DNA of 64,000 bases from JAJXWB01 sp037044955 (lineage in GTDB: Bacteria; Pseudomonadota; Alphaproteobacteria; Rhizobiales; Beijerinckiaceae), in contig JBAOHX010000002.1 of NCBI GenBank assembly GCA_037044955.1, positions 868,001-932,000 on the forward strand, given 5' to 3'. Both the position numbers and the translations under genes were made by a program. A model generated the notes under the pieces. It was not told where the DNA came from, did not search any database, and saw only the letters and a list, made by a program, of their open reading frames with translations. Positions 17,092 to 27,119 of the stretch are shown one piece after another. Each line of letters starts with the position of its first letter. The stretch's first letter is position 1.

Positions 17092-18852
17092 CTAGACCAA
17101 CATTTTCCCCTTGTCGTCGATGACCGAGCCGATGTCCTCGACCTCGTCGGGCAGGATCATGTCGTTGTGCGCCTTGCCCGAGGGGATCATCGGCAGGCAG
17201 TTCTCGGCCTTGTCGACGACGCAGTCGAAGATCACCACGTTCGGCGTGTCGATCATCTCCTTGATGGCGTCGTCGAGCTTGGCCGGGTCCGAGCAGCGGA
17301 TGCCGTGCGCGCCATAGGCTTCGGCGAGCTTCACGAAATCCGGCAGGGCGTCGGAGTAGGAATGCGAGTAGCGGCCGCCGTGCAGCAGTTCCTGCCACTG
17401 GCGCACCATGCCCATGTATTCGTTGTTGAGGATGAAGATCTTCACCGGGCAGCGGAACTGCACGGCGGTCGACAGCTCCTGGATGTTCATCAGGATCGAG
17501 GCCTCGCCGGCGATGTCGACGACGAGCGCGTCCGGATGCGCCATCTGCGCGCCGACGGCGGCGGGCAGGCCGTAGCCCATCGTGCCGAGGCCGCCCGAGG
17601 TCATCCAGCGGTTGGGCTCCTTGAAGTGATAGTGCTGCGCCGCCCACATCTGGTGCTGGCCGACTTCCGTGGTGATGTAGGTCTTGCGGTCCTTGGTGAG
17701 TTCGTAGAGCCGCTGGATGGCGTATTGCGGCTTGATGGTCTTGGTCGAATTCTGGAAGGCGAGCGACTTGCGGGCGCGCCACTTGTCGATCTGCTTCCAC
17801 CACGCGGCCAGCGCGGCCTTGTCGGCGGCAAGAGACTCCGTGCGCCACAGCGTCACCATGTCTTCCAGCACATGCGCGCAATCGCCGACGATGCCGAGAT
17901 CGACCTTGACGTTCTTGTTGATGGAGGAAGGATCGATGTCGATGTGGATCTTCTTCGAGCCCGGCGAGAAGGCGTCGAGGCGGCCGGTGATGCGGTCGTC
18001 GAAACGCGCGCCGATCGAGATCATCAGATCGCAATCGTGCATGGCGTTGTTGGCCTCGTAGGTGCCGTGCATGCCGAGCATGCCGACCCATTGCGGGTCG
18101 GGCGCGGGATAGGCGCCGAGCCCCATCAGCGTCGAGGTGATCGGGAAGCCGGTGAGCTTCACCAGTTCGCGCAGCAGGGTGGAGGCCGCCGGCCCCGAAT
18201 TGATGACGCCGCCGCCGGTGTAGAAGACCGGGCGCTTGGCCGCCGCCATCATGGCGACGGCGTGCTTGATCTTGGCGCGGTCGCCCTTGAGCTGCGGCTG
18301 GTAGGTCTTGTGCTGGATGTTGCGCGCGAAATGGTACGTGCCGGTGGCGAATTGCACGTCCTTCGGCACGTCGATGACGACAGGGCCGGGGCGGCCGCTG
18401 GAGGCGACGTAGAAGGCCTCGTGCAGGATGCGCGGCAGGTCCTCGATGCGCTTCACCAGATAATTGTGCTTCGTGCAGTGCCGGGTGATGCCGACCGTGT
18501 CGCATTCCTGGAAGGCGTCGGAGCCGATGAGATGCGTCGGCACCTGGCCGGTGATGCAGACGAGCGGAATGGAATCCATCAGCGCGTCGGTGAGCGCGGT
18601 GACGGCGTTGGTCGCGCCGGGGCCGGAGGTGACCAGGAGCACGCCGACCTTGCCGGTCGAGCGGGCATAGCCCTCGGCCGCGTGGCCCGCGCCCTGCTCG
18701 TGGCGCACGAGCACGTGGCGCACCTTGTTCTGGTGGAAGAGGGCGTCATAGATCGGCAGGACCGCGCCGCCGGGATAGCCGAAAATGGTGTCCACGCCCT
18801 GGTCCTTCAGGGCTTCCACGATCATTTCGGCGCCGGTCATCTGTCTCGACAT
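17092..18852 (-). CDS. ilvI: acetolactate synthase large (catalytic) subunit
   Basis: This ThDP enzyme of about 586 aa condenses pyruvate with pyruvate or 2-ketobutyrate. Visible parts are the Pyr-domain active-site region VRHEQGAGHAAEGYARSTGK, the central FAD-binding region (PVFYTGGGVINSGPAA to IHIDIDPSSINKNVKVD) and the ThDP/Mg motif GEASILMNIQELSTAV ending in FILNNEYMGMVRQW. ATG at 18852 is preferred because AGGAG lies seven bases upstream. The ATG at 18858 is directly abutted by AGGAG and would have no spacing. Transcription passes through a leader peptide and attenuator first. Confidence 0.96.
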   Translation of the reverse strand: MSRQMTGAEMIVEALKDQGVDTIFGYPGGAVLPIYDALFHQNKVRHVLVRHEQGAGHAAEGYARSTGKVGVLLVTSGPGATNAVTALTDALMDSIPLVCITGQVPTHLIGSDAFQECDTVGITRHCTKHNYLVKRIEDLPRILHEAFYVASSGRPGPVVIDVPKDVQFATGTYHFARNIQHKTYQPQLKGDRAKIKHAVAMMAAAKRPVFYTGGGVINSGPAASTLLRELVKLTGFPITSTLMGLGAYPAPDPQWVGMLGMHGTYEANNAMHDCDLMISIGARFDDRITGRLDAFSPGSKKIHIDIDPSSINKNVKVDLGIVGDCAHVLEDMVTLWRTESLAADKAALAAWWKQIDKWRARKSLAFQNSTKTIKPQYAIQRLYELTKDRKTYITTEVGQHQMWAAQHYHFKEPNRWMTSGGLGTMGYGLPAAVGAQMAHPDALVVDIAGEASILMNIQELSTAVQFRCPVKIFILNNEYMGMVRQWQELLHGGRYSHSYSDALPDFVKLAEAYGAHGIRCSDPAKLDDAIKEMIDTPNVVIFDCVVDKAENCLPMIPSGKAHNDMILPDEVEDIGSVIDDKGKMLV

Positions 18853-18898
18853 GGCCATCTCCTGCGAACTGCGGTCCTTTTGGCGGAATTCTGGGCAA

Positions 18899-18922
18899 TA
18901 AAAAAGGCCCCATCAGGGACCT
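18899..18922 (-). terminator. ilv attenuator terminator hairpin
   Basis: On the minus strand AGGTCCC pairs with GGGGCCT (7-bp stem with one G-U, loop TGAT) and runs straight into TTTTTT. It lies between the leader-peptide stop codon and the ilvI RBS, exactly where a transcription attenuator belongs. An upstream hairpin (CGGAG-CGGG with CCCG-CTCCG) overlaps the leader stop codon, and a TCCGCCGATG segment can pair with CATCGGCGGA at the leader RBS. Confidence 0.85.
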
Positions 18923-18953
18923 CGGGTTGAGCGCCATCGGCGGAGCAGCGGGT

Positions 18954-19004
18954 TCAGTCCCGCTCCGTCTCAGGCGCTCGCGATACGATAAGGTTCTTGC
19001 GCAT
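18954..19004 (-). CDS. ilv leader peptide (Leu-Ile-Val)
   Basis: A 16-codon reading frame encodes MRKNLIVSRAPETERD. The consecutive Leu, Ile and Val codons are the three end products of the pathway whose genes follow. The ATG is preceded by CGGCGGAACC and the stop is followed by alternative hairpins and a T-tract terminator. This is the layout of ribosome-mediated attenuation: stalling at LIV when a branched-chain aminoacyl-tRNA is short should favour the antiterminator. Attenuation of ilv genes is established in alphaproteobacteria. Assignment here rests on sequence only. Confidence 0.82.
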   Translation of the reverse strand: MRKNLIVSRAPETERD

Positions 19005-19091
19005 GGTTCCGCCGATGCGTTGATCGGCGGGTTTGGTAGCGCGGGACGGGGGCGGGGTCAAGGGGAGGAAAGGCGCTCATTCGGCCTTTCC

Positions 19092-19202
19092 CGTTGTTGC
19101 GAGGAGTTCCGGTGAATCCGCAACGCGGTTTCACCTGTAGCGACGAAGCAATCCAAAGCCGGGCCGCGACCCCTCGATTGCTTCGCCGCGCTCGCAACGA
19201 CG
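19092..19202. repeat. dispersed palindromic repeat, family B, copy 2 (diverged)
   Basis: The element begins CGTTGTTGCGAGGAG and ends GCTCGCAACGACG, with an internal palindrome CCGCAACGCGG. It is a diverged relative of the family at 15142 and shares the ATTGCTTCG box with the 31777 copy. It lies upstream of the ilv leader. Confidence 0.75.
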
Positions 19203-19229
19203 GCTTGTCAGCGTCGGCGCTTGCGCCGG

Positions 19230-19586
19230 TCAGCCGGGGTAGCCGTGGCGGCTCTTGGAAGCCGCGACGAGGCTCATCGCCTCGCCGTCCCTGCCGGCGG
19301 CGCAGGCGGCGGAGGCGCCGGAAATCTCGCCCTCGATCTGCCCGTAGACGGTGTCGTTGACGTTGCCGGTGTCATGATCGTTGGCGATGACGGCGCGGTA
19401 GCGCGCGATCGCGCCGGAGCAGCCCGCGCCTTCCGGCAGCTTGAAGCCCGCGGGCGTGATCGGCGACACGGCCCGCTGCTGCTGGGGCGCCGTCGCCATC
19501 GCTTGCGGCGCGGGCGTCGAATTGCAGGAGGCGAGCGCGAGCAGGGCGGCGGCGCAGGCAAGGAGCGGGAGGAGACGATCGGTCAT
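19230..19586 (-). CDS. small putative lipoprotein
   Basis: The 118-aa protein has a lipoprotein signal peptide: MTDRLLPLLACAAALLALAS followed by the lipobox cysteine (LASC). A short linker QAMATAPQQQRAVSP precedes a compact domain (GAGCSGAIARYRAVIANDHD, then YGQIEGEISGASAACAAGRD) with paired cysteines. No family name is recognised. ATG at 19586 is chosen because the signal peptide starts there. The longer frame upstream is Arg/Ser-rich. Confidence 0.72.
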   Translation of the reverse strand: MTDRLLPLLACAAALLALASCNSTPAPQAMATAPQQQRAVSPITPAGFKLPEGAGCSGAIARYRAVIANDHDTGNVNDTVYGQIEGEISGASAACAAGRDGEAMSLVAASKSRHGYPG

Positions 19587-19653
19587 CGAGGCGGGGGCTC
19601 CATCGAGGCGGCCAAAATTTACCTTTGCGCCAGCCGCGGTCAAGCGTCCGCGC

Positions 19654-20124
19654 CTATTTGTCCGCGTCGCCCAGCAGCTTGGCGATGGGCTCGCCGATCT
19701 TGAACACGCCGTTGACGCGGGCGACCAGCGTCTCGTCCGCGTAGACAAGGCCTTGAGCGAAAACGAGGTTGCGCGTGACGCGCAGGATTTCCGTGCGGCT
19801 GTTGAGCCAGGCGCCCATCGGCGCCGGCGCCAGGAAATCCACAGCCATCGACACGGTCGGCAGGAAATTGCGGCCGACCTTGGGGTGCCGGTGAGCGGCC
19901 ATGGGCAGCATCATGTCGGCGAAGGTCATGAGCCAGCCGCCGTGGCCGACGCCGCGCGGATTGCAATGGCGATCCTCGATGCGCATGCCGAGCTGGAAGC
20001 CCTGCGGACCGTCGTCGCGATAGAAGAGGGGGCCGTTGCGGTCGATGTAGCCGCCGCGCAGCGTGAACAGGCTCCAGCCCTCGGGCGGCGGCGGATCGCA
20101 GGTCTGGACAGGCGCTTCGGTCAT
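19654..20124 (-). CDS. PaaI/hotdog-fold thioesterase
   Basis: The 156-aa protein is a single hotdog domain. It has the conserved RHCNPRGVGHGGWLMTFAD helix with catalytic-type HGG, followed by TVSMAVDFLAPAPMGAWL and the C-terminal strand LVARVNGVFKIGEP. Such enzymes hydrolyse acyl-CoA or aryl-CoA thioesters. The substrate is unknown and the neighbours do not help. ATG at 20124 is chosen since the upstream extension contains no conserved residues. Confidence 0.82.
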   Translation of the reverse strand: MTEAPVQTCDPPPPEGWSLFTLRGGYIDRNGPLFYRDDGPQGFQLGMRIEDRHCNPRGVGHGGWLMTFADMMLPMAAHRHPKVGRNFLPTVSMAVDFLAPAPMGAWLNSRTEILRVTRNLVFAQGLVYADETLVARVNGVFKIGEPIAKLLGDADK

Positions 20125-20191
20125 TTCGTCGGCTCGTTTTGTCGGACAGTTATCCTTTTTGTGCCCGATCCCGCGCCGGCTCACAAGCCAC

Positions 20192-20218
20192 AAAAAAACG
20201 CCCGCCGGGCGGCGGGCG
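20192..20218 (-). terminator. rho-independent terminator
   Basis: An 8-bp stem (CGCCCGCC with GGCGGGCG, loop GGGC) is followed on the minus strand by seven T residues. It terminates the small gene at 20240-20512. Confidence 0.88.
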
Positions 20219-20239
20219 CGTCAGGCGGGGATGCGGGGG

Positions 20240-20512
20240 TCAGTGCGAGAAGATGCGCAGGCCGAAAAGAGCGCGGGGCGCGAGCGTCGGGGCGGGGGCG
20301 ATTTCGTGGCGGCCGGCGCGAACGATCCCGGCCTCGAGCCGGTCGAAGGCGATATCGAAGTCGCCATCCGGACGGAGGCGGACGATGCGCCCGGTCGCGC
20401 CGCGCGGCACATATTGGCCGCGGCTGACGATATCGGCGCGCGCGAGCACCGGACGCCCTGACAGGGCGGCGGAGCGGGCCGCGCGCGCCAGTTTCTGCAA
20501 TCTGGTCAACAT
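20240..20512 (-). CDS. hypothetical protein, 90 aa
   Basis: A short basic N-terminal helix (MLTRLQKLARAARSAAL) is followed by a beta-rich section ADIVSRGQYVPRGATGRIV, then RLRPDGDFDIAFDRLE and VRAGRHEIAPAP. The pattern of short strands with Gly turns looks like a small SH3/KOW-type barrel. I do not recognise the family. ATG at 20512 is used because the preceding in-frame codons are Pro/Arg-rich. A dedicated terminator supports it as a real gene. Confidence 0.6.
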   Translation of the reverse strand: MLTRLQKLARAARSAALSGRPVLARADIVSRGQYVPRGATGRIVRLRPDGDFDIAFDRLEAGIVRAGRHEIAPAPTLAPRALFGLRIFSH

Positions 20513-20746
20513 GGGGGAACCTGGGTTTAGGGGCGGCCGGCGCGGGACGCCGGCTCGTTCATGCACATGAACGCGCGATGAACGAATGCGTTCCGGCGGC
20601 GGTCGCGCCGGGGTTCATTTCCGCGCTTGTCGCCGGCGGCGTCCTGGGTTATCCATGAAACGTTCGTGCGCGATCGGCGCACGATATTGCGCGAGGATTT
20701 CGTGGCCCGTTTCGCCACCAGCACGCAGAACGACGCTCGCCGGCCG

Positions 20747-20821
20747 ATGGCCGACGCGACGTTGCGCGCGCGCGCCTCTTCGACGCTGCTTTCGGGCCTT
20801 CTGCTTCTTAGCCGCCCCTGA
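20747..20821 (+). CDS. leu leader peptide (Leu-rich)
   Basis: A 24-codon frame encodes a peptide containing TLRARASSTLLSGLLLLSRP. Seven of its codons are Leu, including four in a row. It lies 122 bp upstream of leuA on the same strand, and its TGA overlaps the start of a hairpin (AGCGCC with GGCGCT, 20821-20848). This is the design of a leucine attenuator leader. Unlike the ilv case, I cannot find a T-tract terminator downstream, so control may act by another RNA switch. Confidence 0.75.
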   Translation: MADATLRARASSTLLSGLLLLSRP

Positions 20822-20943
20822 GCGCCGGCTGGGCTTTGCCTGGGCGCTGAGGGGATGAGCTTGACCCGACCCGCCGGCCGCCCGACATTTCTGCAAGCGT
20901 AGCGCCGGCTTCGAACGACACATTCGATTCCAGGAAAGAGACC

Positions 20944-22512
<1,569 letters not shown>

Positions 22513-22533
22513 CGGGCGGCCGCGGCGCGAATG

Positions 22534-22560
22534 AAAAGGGGCCCGCGCGGCCCCTTTTTT
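22534..22560 (+). terminator. bidirectional terminator between leuA and a convergent gene
   Basis: AAAAGGGGCC and GGCCCCTTTT form a 10-bp stem with loop CGCGC, followed by more T residues. It lies 21 bases after the leuA stop and 4 bases before the stop of the convergent gene at 22564. Confidence 0.9.
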
Positions 22561-22563
22561 CGT

Positions 22564-22935
22564 TCAATAGCCCCTGTAATCCCATGTGCCGCGCGGCGCG
22601 GGATAGCCGTAATACGGCCCGCCGTAGCCGTCCCACGTATAATCGTAGCTGTAATGGGGGTGGGGCCAGGCATAGGAGATCGTGCGGCGCTGGCCGACGG
22701 CGATCGGTCCCTCCCCGGTCTGGACGACGATCTGAACGGAATCGACGTCCAGCACGGGCCGATAGGACGAATAATGCCGGCGCGCCTTGCGGTGCGCGAC
22801 GCGGCGGGCCTTTGCTTTCGGGATGCAGGCGCAGGCCCGCGACCAGCCGCGCTCCCGCGCCTCGGCGGCCGGCGCCGCCGCGCCCAGAACGAGCGCGAGC
22901 GCCGCTGCGCCCAATAATCCGCCTGCCAGTTTCAT
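22564..22935 (-). CDS. secreted Tyr/Gly-rich hypothetical protein
   Basis: The 123-aa protein has a signal peptide (MKLAGGLLGAAALALVLGAA, cleavage near PAAEA). Next comes a basic segment with two cysteines (ACACIPKAKARRVAHRKARR), a short strand-rich part SVQIVVQTGEGPIAVGQRRT, and a Tyr/Gly/Pro-rich tail (WDGYGGPYYGYPAPRGTWDY). No known family is recognised. Export is likely and the function is unknown. Confidence 0.7.
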   Translation of the reverse strand: MKLAGGLLGAAALALVLGAAAPAAEARERGWSRACACIPKAKARRVAHRKARRHYSSYRPVLDVDSVQIVVQTGEGPIAVGQRRTISYAWPHPHYSYDYTWDGYGGPYYGYPAPRGTWDYRGY

Positions 22936-23030
22936 CGCACGCTCTCCGGAACTTTCCTCGAAATCCTAACGCGAAAACGCCGCGCGCGCGACGCTGTGGA
23001 CAGATAGGCGGAAAATTGCGGCGTGCGGGC

Positions 23031-23059
23031 TGGACAGGGCCAATAGCGTTTGCTATCTC
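23031..23059 (+). promoter_or_regulatory. putative tRNA-Lys promoter
   Basis: TGGACA at 23031-23036 and TATCTC at 23054-23059 are separated by exactly 17 bases. They lie 27 bases before the mature tRNA start and fit a housekeeping sigma promoter. Confidence 0.5.
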
Positions 23060-23085
23060 GCCGCCTCCGGTCGCAACCGGTCGAT

Positions 23086-23161
<76 letters not shown>

Positions 23162-23247
23162 TCGACACCAGATTGGTTGTTGCGGCAGAGACGATGCGGC
23201 GCGGATGCGCCGCCGGAATTTTCGGCGCCTCGTCCGTTTCGGTCCGA

Positions 23248-24285
23248 CTATAGCCAGCTCTTGATCGAGGCGGCGACCGCCGTCGACGACAGGCCGTACC
23301 TGATCGTGCAGCGTGGGCAGCGCGCCGGCGTCGAGGAACTGGTCGGGGAGCGCGATCTGGCGGAAGCCTGCCGGATGCACGCCGCCGCGCAGCAGCGCGC
23401 CTGCGACCGCCTCGCCGAGGCCGCCGATGAGCGTATGATTCTCGGCGACGACCACAGGACGGCCGGTCCGGGCGGCTTCCTTCAGGATCGTGGTTTCGTC
23501 GAGCGGCTTGATCGTCGGCGCATGCAGGACCGCGACCGAGACATTGTCCTTCTTCAGCAGTTCGGCCGCCTCCAGCGCGCGCATGGTCATGAGGCCCGAT
23601 GAAATGATCGAGCGTATCGGCGCCATCGCGGATGAGCTTTGCCTTGCCGAGCTCGAATTCGTAGCCGTATTCATCGAGCACGAGCGGCACGGCGCCGCGC
23701 AACAGCCGCATGTAGACCGGGCCCTTGTGCGCGGCTATGGCCGGCACGGCCTGTTCGATCTCGTGCGCGTCGCAAGGATCGACAATCGTCAGGTTCGGCA
23801 TGCCGCGGAAGATCGCGAGATCTTCCGTCGCCTGGTGGCTGGGGCCGTAGCCGGTGGTGAGGCCGGGCAGGGCGCAGCAGATTTTCACGTCGAGATTTTC
23901 CTCCGCGATCGCCAGGCAGATGAAGTCGTAGGCGCGGCGAGAGGCGAAGACGGCGTAGGTCGTCGCCCAGGCCTGAAAGCCTTCGCGCGCGAGACCGGCG
24001 GAGGCCATCATCAGCAACTGCTCGGCCATGCCCATCTGGTAGAAGCGGTCGGGATGTTTCTGCGCGAAGACGTGCAGGTCGGTGTATTTCGCGAGATCGG
24101 CTGATAGCCCGACGATCTCGGGGTCTCGTCTCCGCGAGCTTCGCCAGCGCATGGCCGAACGGCGCCGGCGCCGTGCGCTGGTCGAGCCCGGCGATCGAGG
24201 CGATCATGGCCGACGTCTTGGCGTTCGGGCGCTCGAGGGACGTGTCGTCGAGCCATGCCGGGCGCATGTATTTCGAGCGTTTCAT
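23248..24285 (-). CDS. transketolase C-terminal subunit, three apparent +1 frameshifts
   Basis: This is the second half of a two-subunit transketolase (Pyr plus C-terminal domains), starting MKRSKYMRPAWLDDTSLE. Successive frames read DPEIVGLSADLAKYTDL, GMAEQLLMMASAGLAREG, TTGYGPSHQATEDLAIFR and PVYMRLLRGAVPLVLD. After the next shift comes IISSGLMTMRALEAAELL with GRPVVVAENHTLIGGLG, and finally YGLSSTAVAASIKSWL and stop. One extra base each near 24126, 23609 and 23300 explains the shifts. The span of 1038 bp minus 3 gives 344 aa, a normal size. Its start overlaps the stop of the N-terminal subunit by ATGA. Split transketolases act on pentose or other sugar phosphates, and the exact substrate is unknown. 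Confidence 0.82.
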
Positions 24286-25122
24286 TGGCGGGGCTCCGCG
24301 TCGATGATGTCGAGCGCCTTCTGCCATTCGTCGGCTTCGACGCGCAGGAAGTGGTTGCGCTCGCGCGTTTCGAGGAAGGGAACGCCGCGTCCCATCTTCG
24401 TGTCGCAGATGATGATGCGCGGCTGCTTGCCCTCGTGGTTGCGGGCCTTGTCGAAGGCTGCGACCAGCGCGTCGATGTCGTTGCCGTCGACGCGCTGCGC
24501 ATACCAGTTGAAGGCCTCGAATTTCGGCTTCAGCGGCTCGAAATTCAGCTGCTGCGTCGAGGCGACCGTCGGCCTGCATGTTGTTGACGTCGACTATGCC
24601 GATGAGATTGTCGAGGCCGAAGGAGCCGGCCGACATGGCCGCTTCCCAGGTCGATCCTTCGTCGAGTTCGCCGTCGGAGAAGAGGTTGTAGACGAAGCTC
24701 GAAGATTTCTTGCGCTTGAGGCCGAGCGCCATGCCCACGGCTATGCCGAGACCGTGGCCGAGCGAGCCGCCGGTGATCTCCATGCCCGGCGTATAGGCCG
24801 CCATGCCCGACATCGGCAGGCGCGAGTCGTCGCCGCCATACGACTCGATCTCGTCCTCCGGTATCACGCCCGCCTCGATCAGCGCCGCGTAGAGCGCGAT
24901 GGCGTAATGGCCGATCGACAGGCAGAAGCGGTCGCGGCCTTCCCATTCAGGCTCGTTCGGGCGGTAGTTGAGCGCATGAAAATAGGAGACGGACAGAAGG
25001 TCGGCGGCGCCGAGCGCCTGCGCGATGTAGCCCTGTCCCTGCACCTCGCCCATGCGCAGGGCATGACGCCGGATTCTTCGCGCGCGTTCGCGCAGACTGA
25101 CGTTGTGGCCGATCTCGGACAT
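24282..25122 (-). CDS. transketolase N-terminal subunit, one apparent +1 frameshift
   Basis: This is the ThDP-binding PP domain of a two-subunit transketolase. Motifs are GYIAQALGAADLLSVSYFHA, DRFCLSIGHYAIALYAALIE, GMEITGGSLGHGLGIAVGMA and the ThDP/Mg loop LFSDGELDEGSTWEAAM. After an extra base at about 24565-24568 the frame continues ASTQQLNFEPLKPKFEAFNW and CDTKMGRGVPFLETRERNHF. The span of 841 bp minus 1 gives 279 aa, as expected. It lies 26 bp after the SDR gene and overlaps the C-terminal subunit. Confidence 0.85.
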
Positions 25123-25148
25123 CGCGCTTTCGCCTTCCGATGTGATGG

Positions 25149-25898
25149 TCAGTGGATGAGCATGCCGCCGTTGACGTCGAGCGTGGCGCCGGTGACGTAG
25201 GACGAAAGATCGGAAGCCAGAAACAGGCAGGCTTTCGCGACATCGGTCGCATCGCCGAGACGATTGAGCGGAATGCTCTTGAGAATGTCGGCCTTCATCT
25301 CGTCGGTGAGCTTGCCGGCGGTGATGTCGGTCTGGATCAGGCCGGGCGCGACATTGTTCACGCGCACGCCGGCCGGCCCGAACTCGCGCGCCATCGCGCG
25401 AGCGAGGCTCAGCACGCCGCCCTTGGCCGCGCTGTAATGCGGCCCGCCGAAAATGCCGCCGCCGCGCTGCGCGGAGACGGAGGAGATGCACACGATCGAG
25501 CCCGAACCCTGCTTCACCATCGCGGGAAGCGCGGCCTGGCTCATGTAGAGCGTGCCGCGCAGGCTGACGTCGGTGACCGCATCGTAATTGGCGGGCGTGA
25601 TGTCGAGCGTCCTGATCGGCTGCGTGATGCCGGCGTTGTTGACGAGAACGTCGATGCGCCCGTACTTCGCGACCACAACGGCGACCGCCGCGTCGCAGGC
25701 GGCCTTGTCCGTCACGTTGCAGGCAAGCCCGATGTGGCCGGCGCCGATCGAAGCCGCCGCGCGCGCGGAGGCCGCCAGATCGAGGTCGAGGATCGCGAGC
25801 TTCGCGCCGTGCGCGGCGAACAGTTTCGCCGTGGCCATGCCGAGGCCGCGCTCGGACGCGGCGCCGGTGACGACACAAATCTTGCCTGACAGCAGCAT
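25149..25898 (-). CDS. SDR family oxidoreductase
   Basis: The 249-aa short-chain dehydrogenase has a cofactor loop of the form TGAxxxxGLG (VVTGAASERGLGMATAK). Other motifs are DLDLAA, VLVNNAGI, catalytic Ser in CISSVSAQRGG, YSAAKGG (Tyr and Lys) and the FabG-like ending YVTGATLDVNGG. It is the first gene of an operon with the two transketolase subunits, divergent from a peptide-type ABC transporter. That context suggests a sugar or polyol dehydrogenase feeding the transketolase, which is inference. ATG at 25898 is the natural start. Confidence 0.87.
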   Translation of the reverse strand: MLLSGKICVVTGAASERGLGMATAKLFAAHGAKLAILDLDLAASARAAASIGAGHIGLACNVTDKAACDAAVAVVVAKYGRIDVLVNNAGITQPIRTLDITPANYDAVTDVSLRGTLYMSQAALPAMVKQGSGSIVCISSVSAQRGGGIFGGPHYSAAKGGVLSLARAMAREFGPAGVRVNNVAPGLIQTDITAGKLTDEMKADILKSIPLNRLGDATDVAKACLFLASDLSSYVTGATLDVNGGMLIH

Positions 25899-26165
25899 GC
25901 GCGTTTCCCCGGCTGGCCCGCCTCGTCCATGACAGCCTGCAATACCTGCAACCGAAAGCCAATCGGCTCGGGATAGTCGCCTGCGGCGAAGGTCGCTTGC
26001 CAACGCATCTGCCGATGCTATCGTTTCGATCAAGCCAGTTCGCGCGAGATCGAAACGGAGCCCCAGAGCTTCCGAACGCAGCGAGCGTCAGGGAGATCGG
26101 GCATGCCACAGGAAACGATCCGGGTCTTGGCGTTGCAGTCCGCGTAGCAAGGGCGGACAACGGCC

Positions 26166-27119
26166 TTGCGCGCCTACATCCTGCGCCGGTTGCTGGCGCT
26201 GATCCCCACGCTGCTGTTTGCGAGCGTCATCGTCTTCGTCACCGTCCGCATGATCCCGGGCGACATCATCGACCTGATGCTCAGCCAGAACGACGTCGCC
26301 GCCGACAAGCTCAGCCGCGACCAGCTCGTGTCCGCGCTCGGGCTCGACCGCTCGATGCCGGAGCAATATGTGCGCTGGGTGTGGGGCGTGCTGCAGGGCG
26401 ATTTCGGCAAGTCGCTGTGGCAGTCGACGCCCGTGCTCGAACAGGTGTTGCAGCGCCTGCCCGTGACGTTCGAGCTCGGGCTGATGGCGCTCGTCGTCGG
26501 CCTTCTGATCGCGCTGCCGATCGGCGTCTATTCCGCCATCCGCCAGGATACGGCGGGCGACGTGGCGGCGCGCTCCTTCTCGATCCTGATGCTCGCCGTG
26601 CCCAATTTCTGGATGGGCACGATGGTGATGGTCTTTCCCTCGATCTGGTGGGGATGGTCGCCGGAAGTGAACTACGTGAAGTTCAGCGACGCGCCCTGGC
26701 AGAACATGAAGCAGATGATCGTGCCGGCGCTCGTTCTCGGCACGGCGCTTTCGGCGATCACCATGCGCATGACACGCACGATGATGCTGGAAGTGCTGCG
26801 CCAGGACTACATCCGCACCGCCTGGGCCAAGGGGCTGCCCGAACGGCTCGTGGTGATGCGTCATGCGCTGCGCAACGCGCTCATTCCCGTCGTCACGCTG
26901 ATCGGCCTGCAGGCGCCGCTGCTGATCGGCGGCGCCGTCATCCTCGAGCAGATTTTCGTCATTCCCGGCATGGGCCTGCTGCTGCTGGAGGCGGTGAGCC
27001 AGCGCGACTATCCGATCATCACCGGCGTGTTCCTGGTGGTCGGCCTCGCCGTCATGCTCATCAACCTCGTCGTCGACCTCAGCTACGGCTTCCTCGATCC
27101 GCGCGTGAGGCGGCAATGA
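26166..27119 (+). CDS. ABC transporter permease, DppB/OppB type
   Basis: The 317-aa permease begins LRAYILRRLLALIPTLLFAS (TTG start), the usual DppB N-terminal helix. The cytoplasmic EAA loop is visible as DYIRTAWAKGLPERLVVMRH. The C-terminal end DLSYGFLDPRVRRQ is a DppB signature. It is the first gene of a five-gene importer operon and overlaps the next gene by ATGA. The 267 bp upstream separate it from the divergent SDR gene, and I see no clear operator there. Confidence 0.92.
   Translation: MRAYILRRLLALIPTLLFASVIVFVTVRMIPGDIIDLMLSQNDVAADKLSRDQLVSALGLDRSMPEQYVRWVWGVLQGDFGKSLWQSTPVLEQVLQRLPVTFELGLMALVVGLLIALPIGVYSAIRQDTAGDVAARSFSILMLAVPNFWMGTMVMVFPSIWWGWSPEVNYVKFSDAPWQNMKQMIVPALVLGTALSAITMRMTRTMMLEVLRQDYIRTAWAKGLPERLVVMRHALRNALIPVVTLIGLQAPLLIGGAVILEQIFVIPGMGLLLLEAVSQRDYPIITGVFLVVGLAVMLINLVVDLSYGFLDPRVRRQ

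Noticed and set aside
25899..26165. Regulatory RNA or riboswitch in the SDR/dppB gap
   Set aside because: I see no strong hairpin, T-tract or known aptamer pattern in these 267 bp. It probably just holds divergent promoters.
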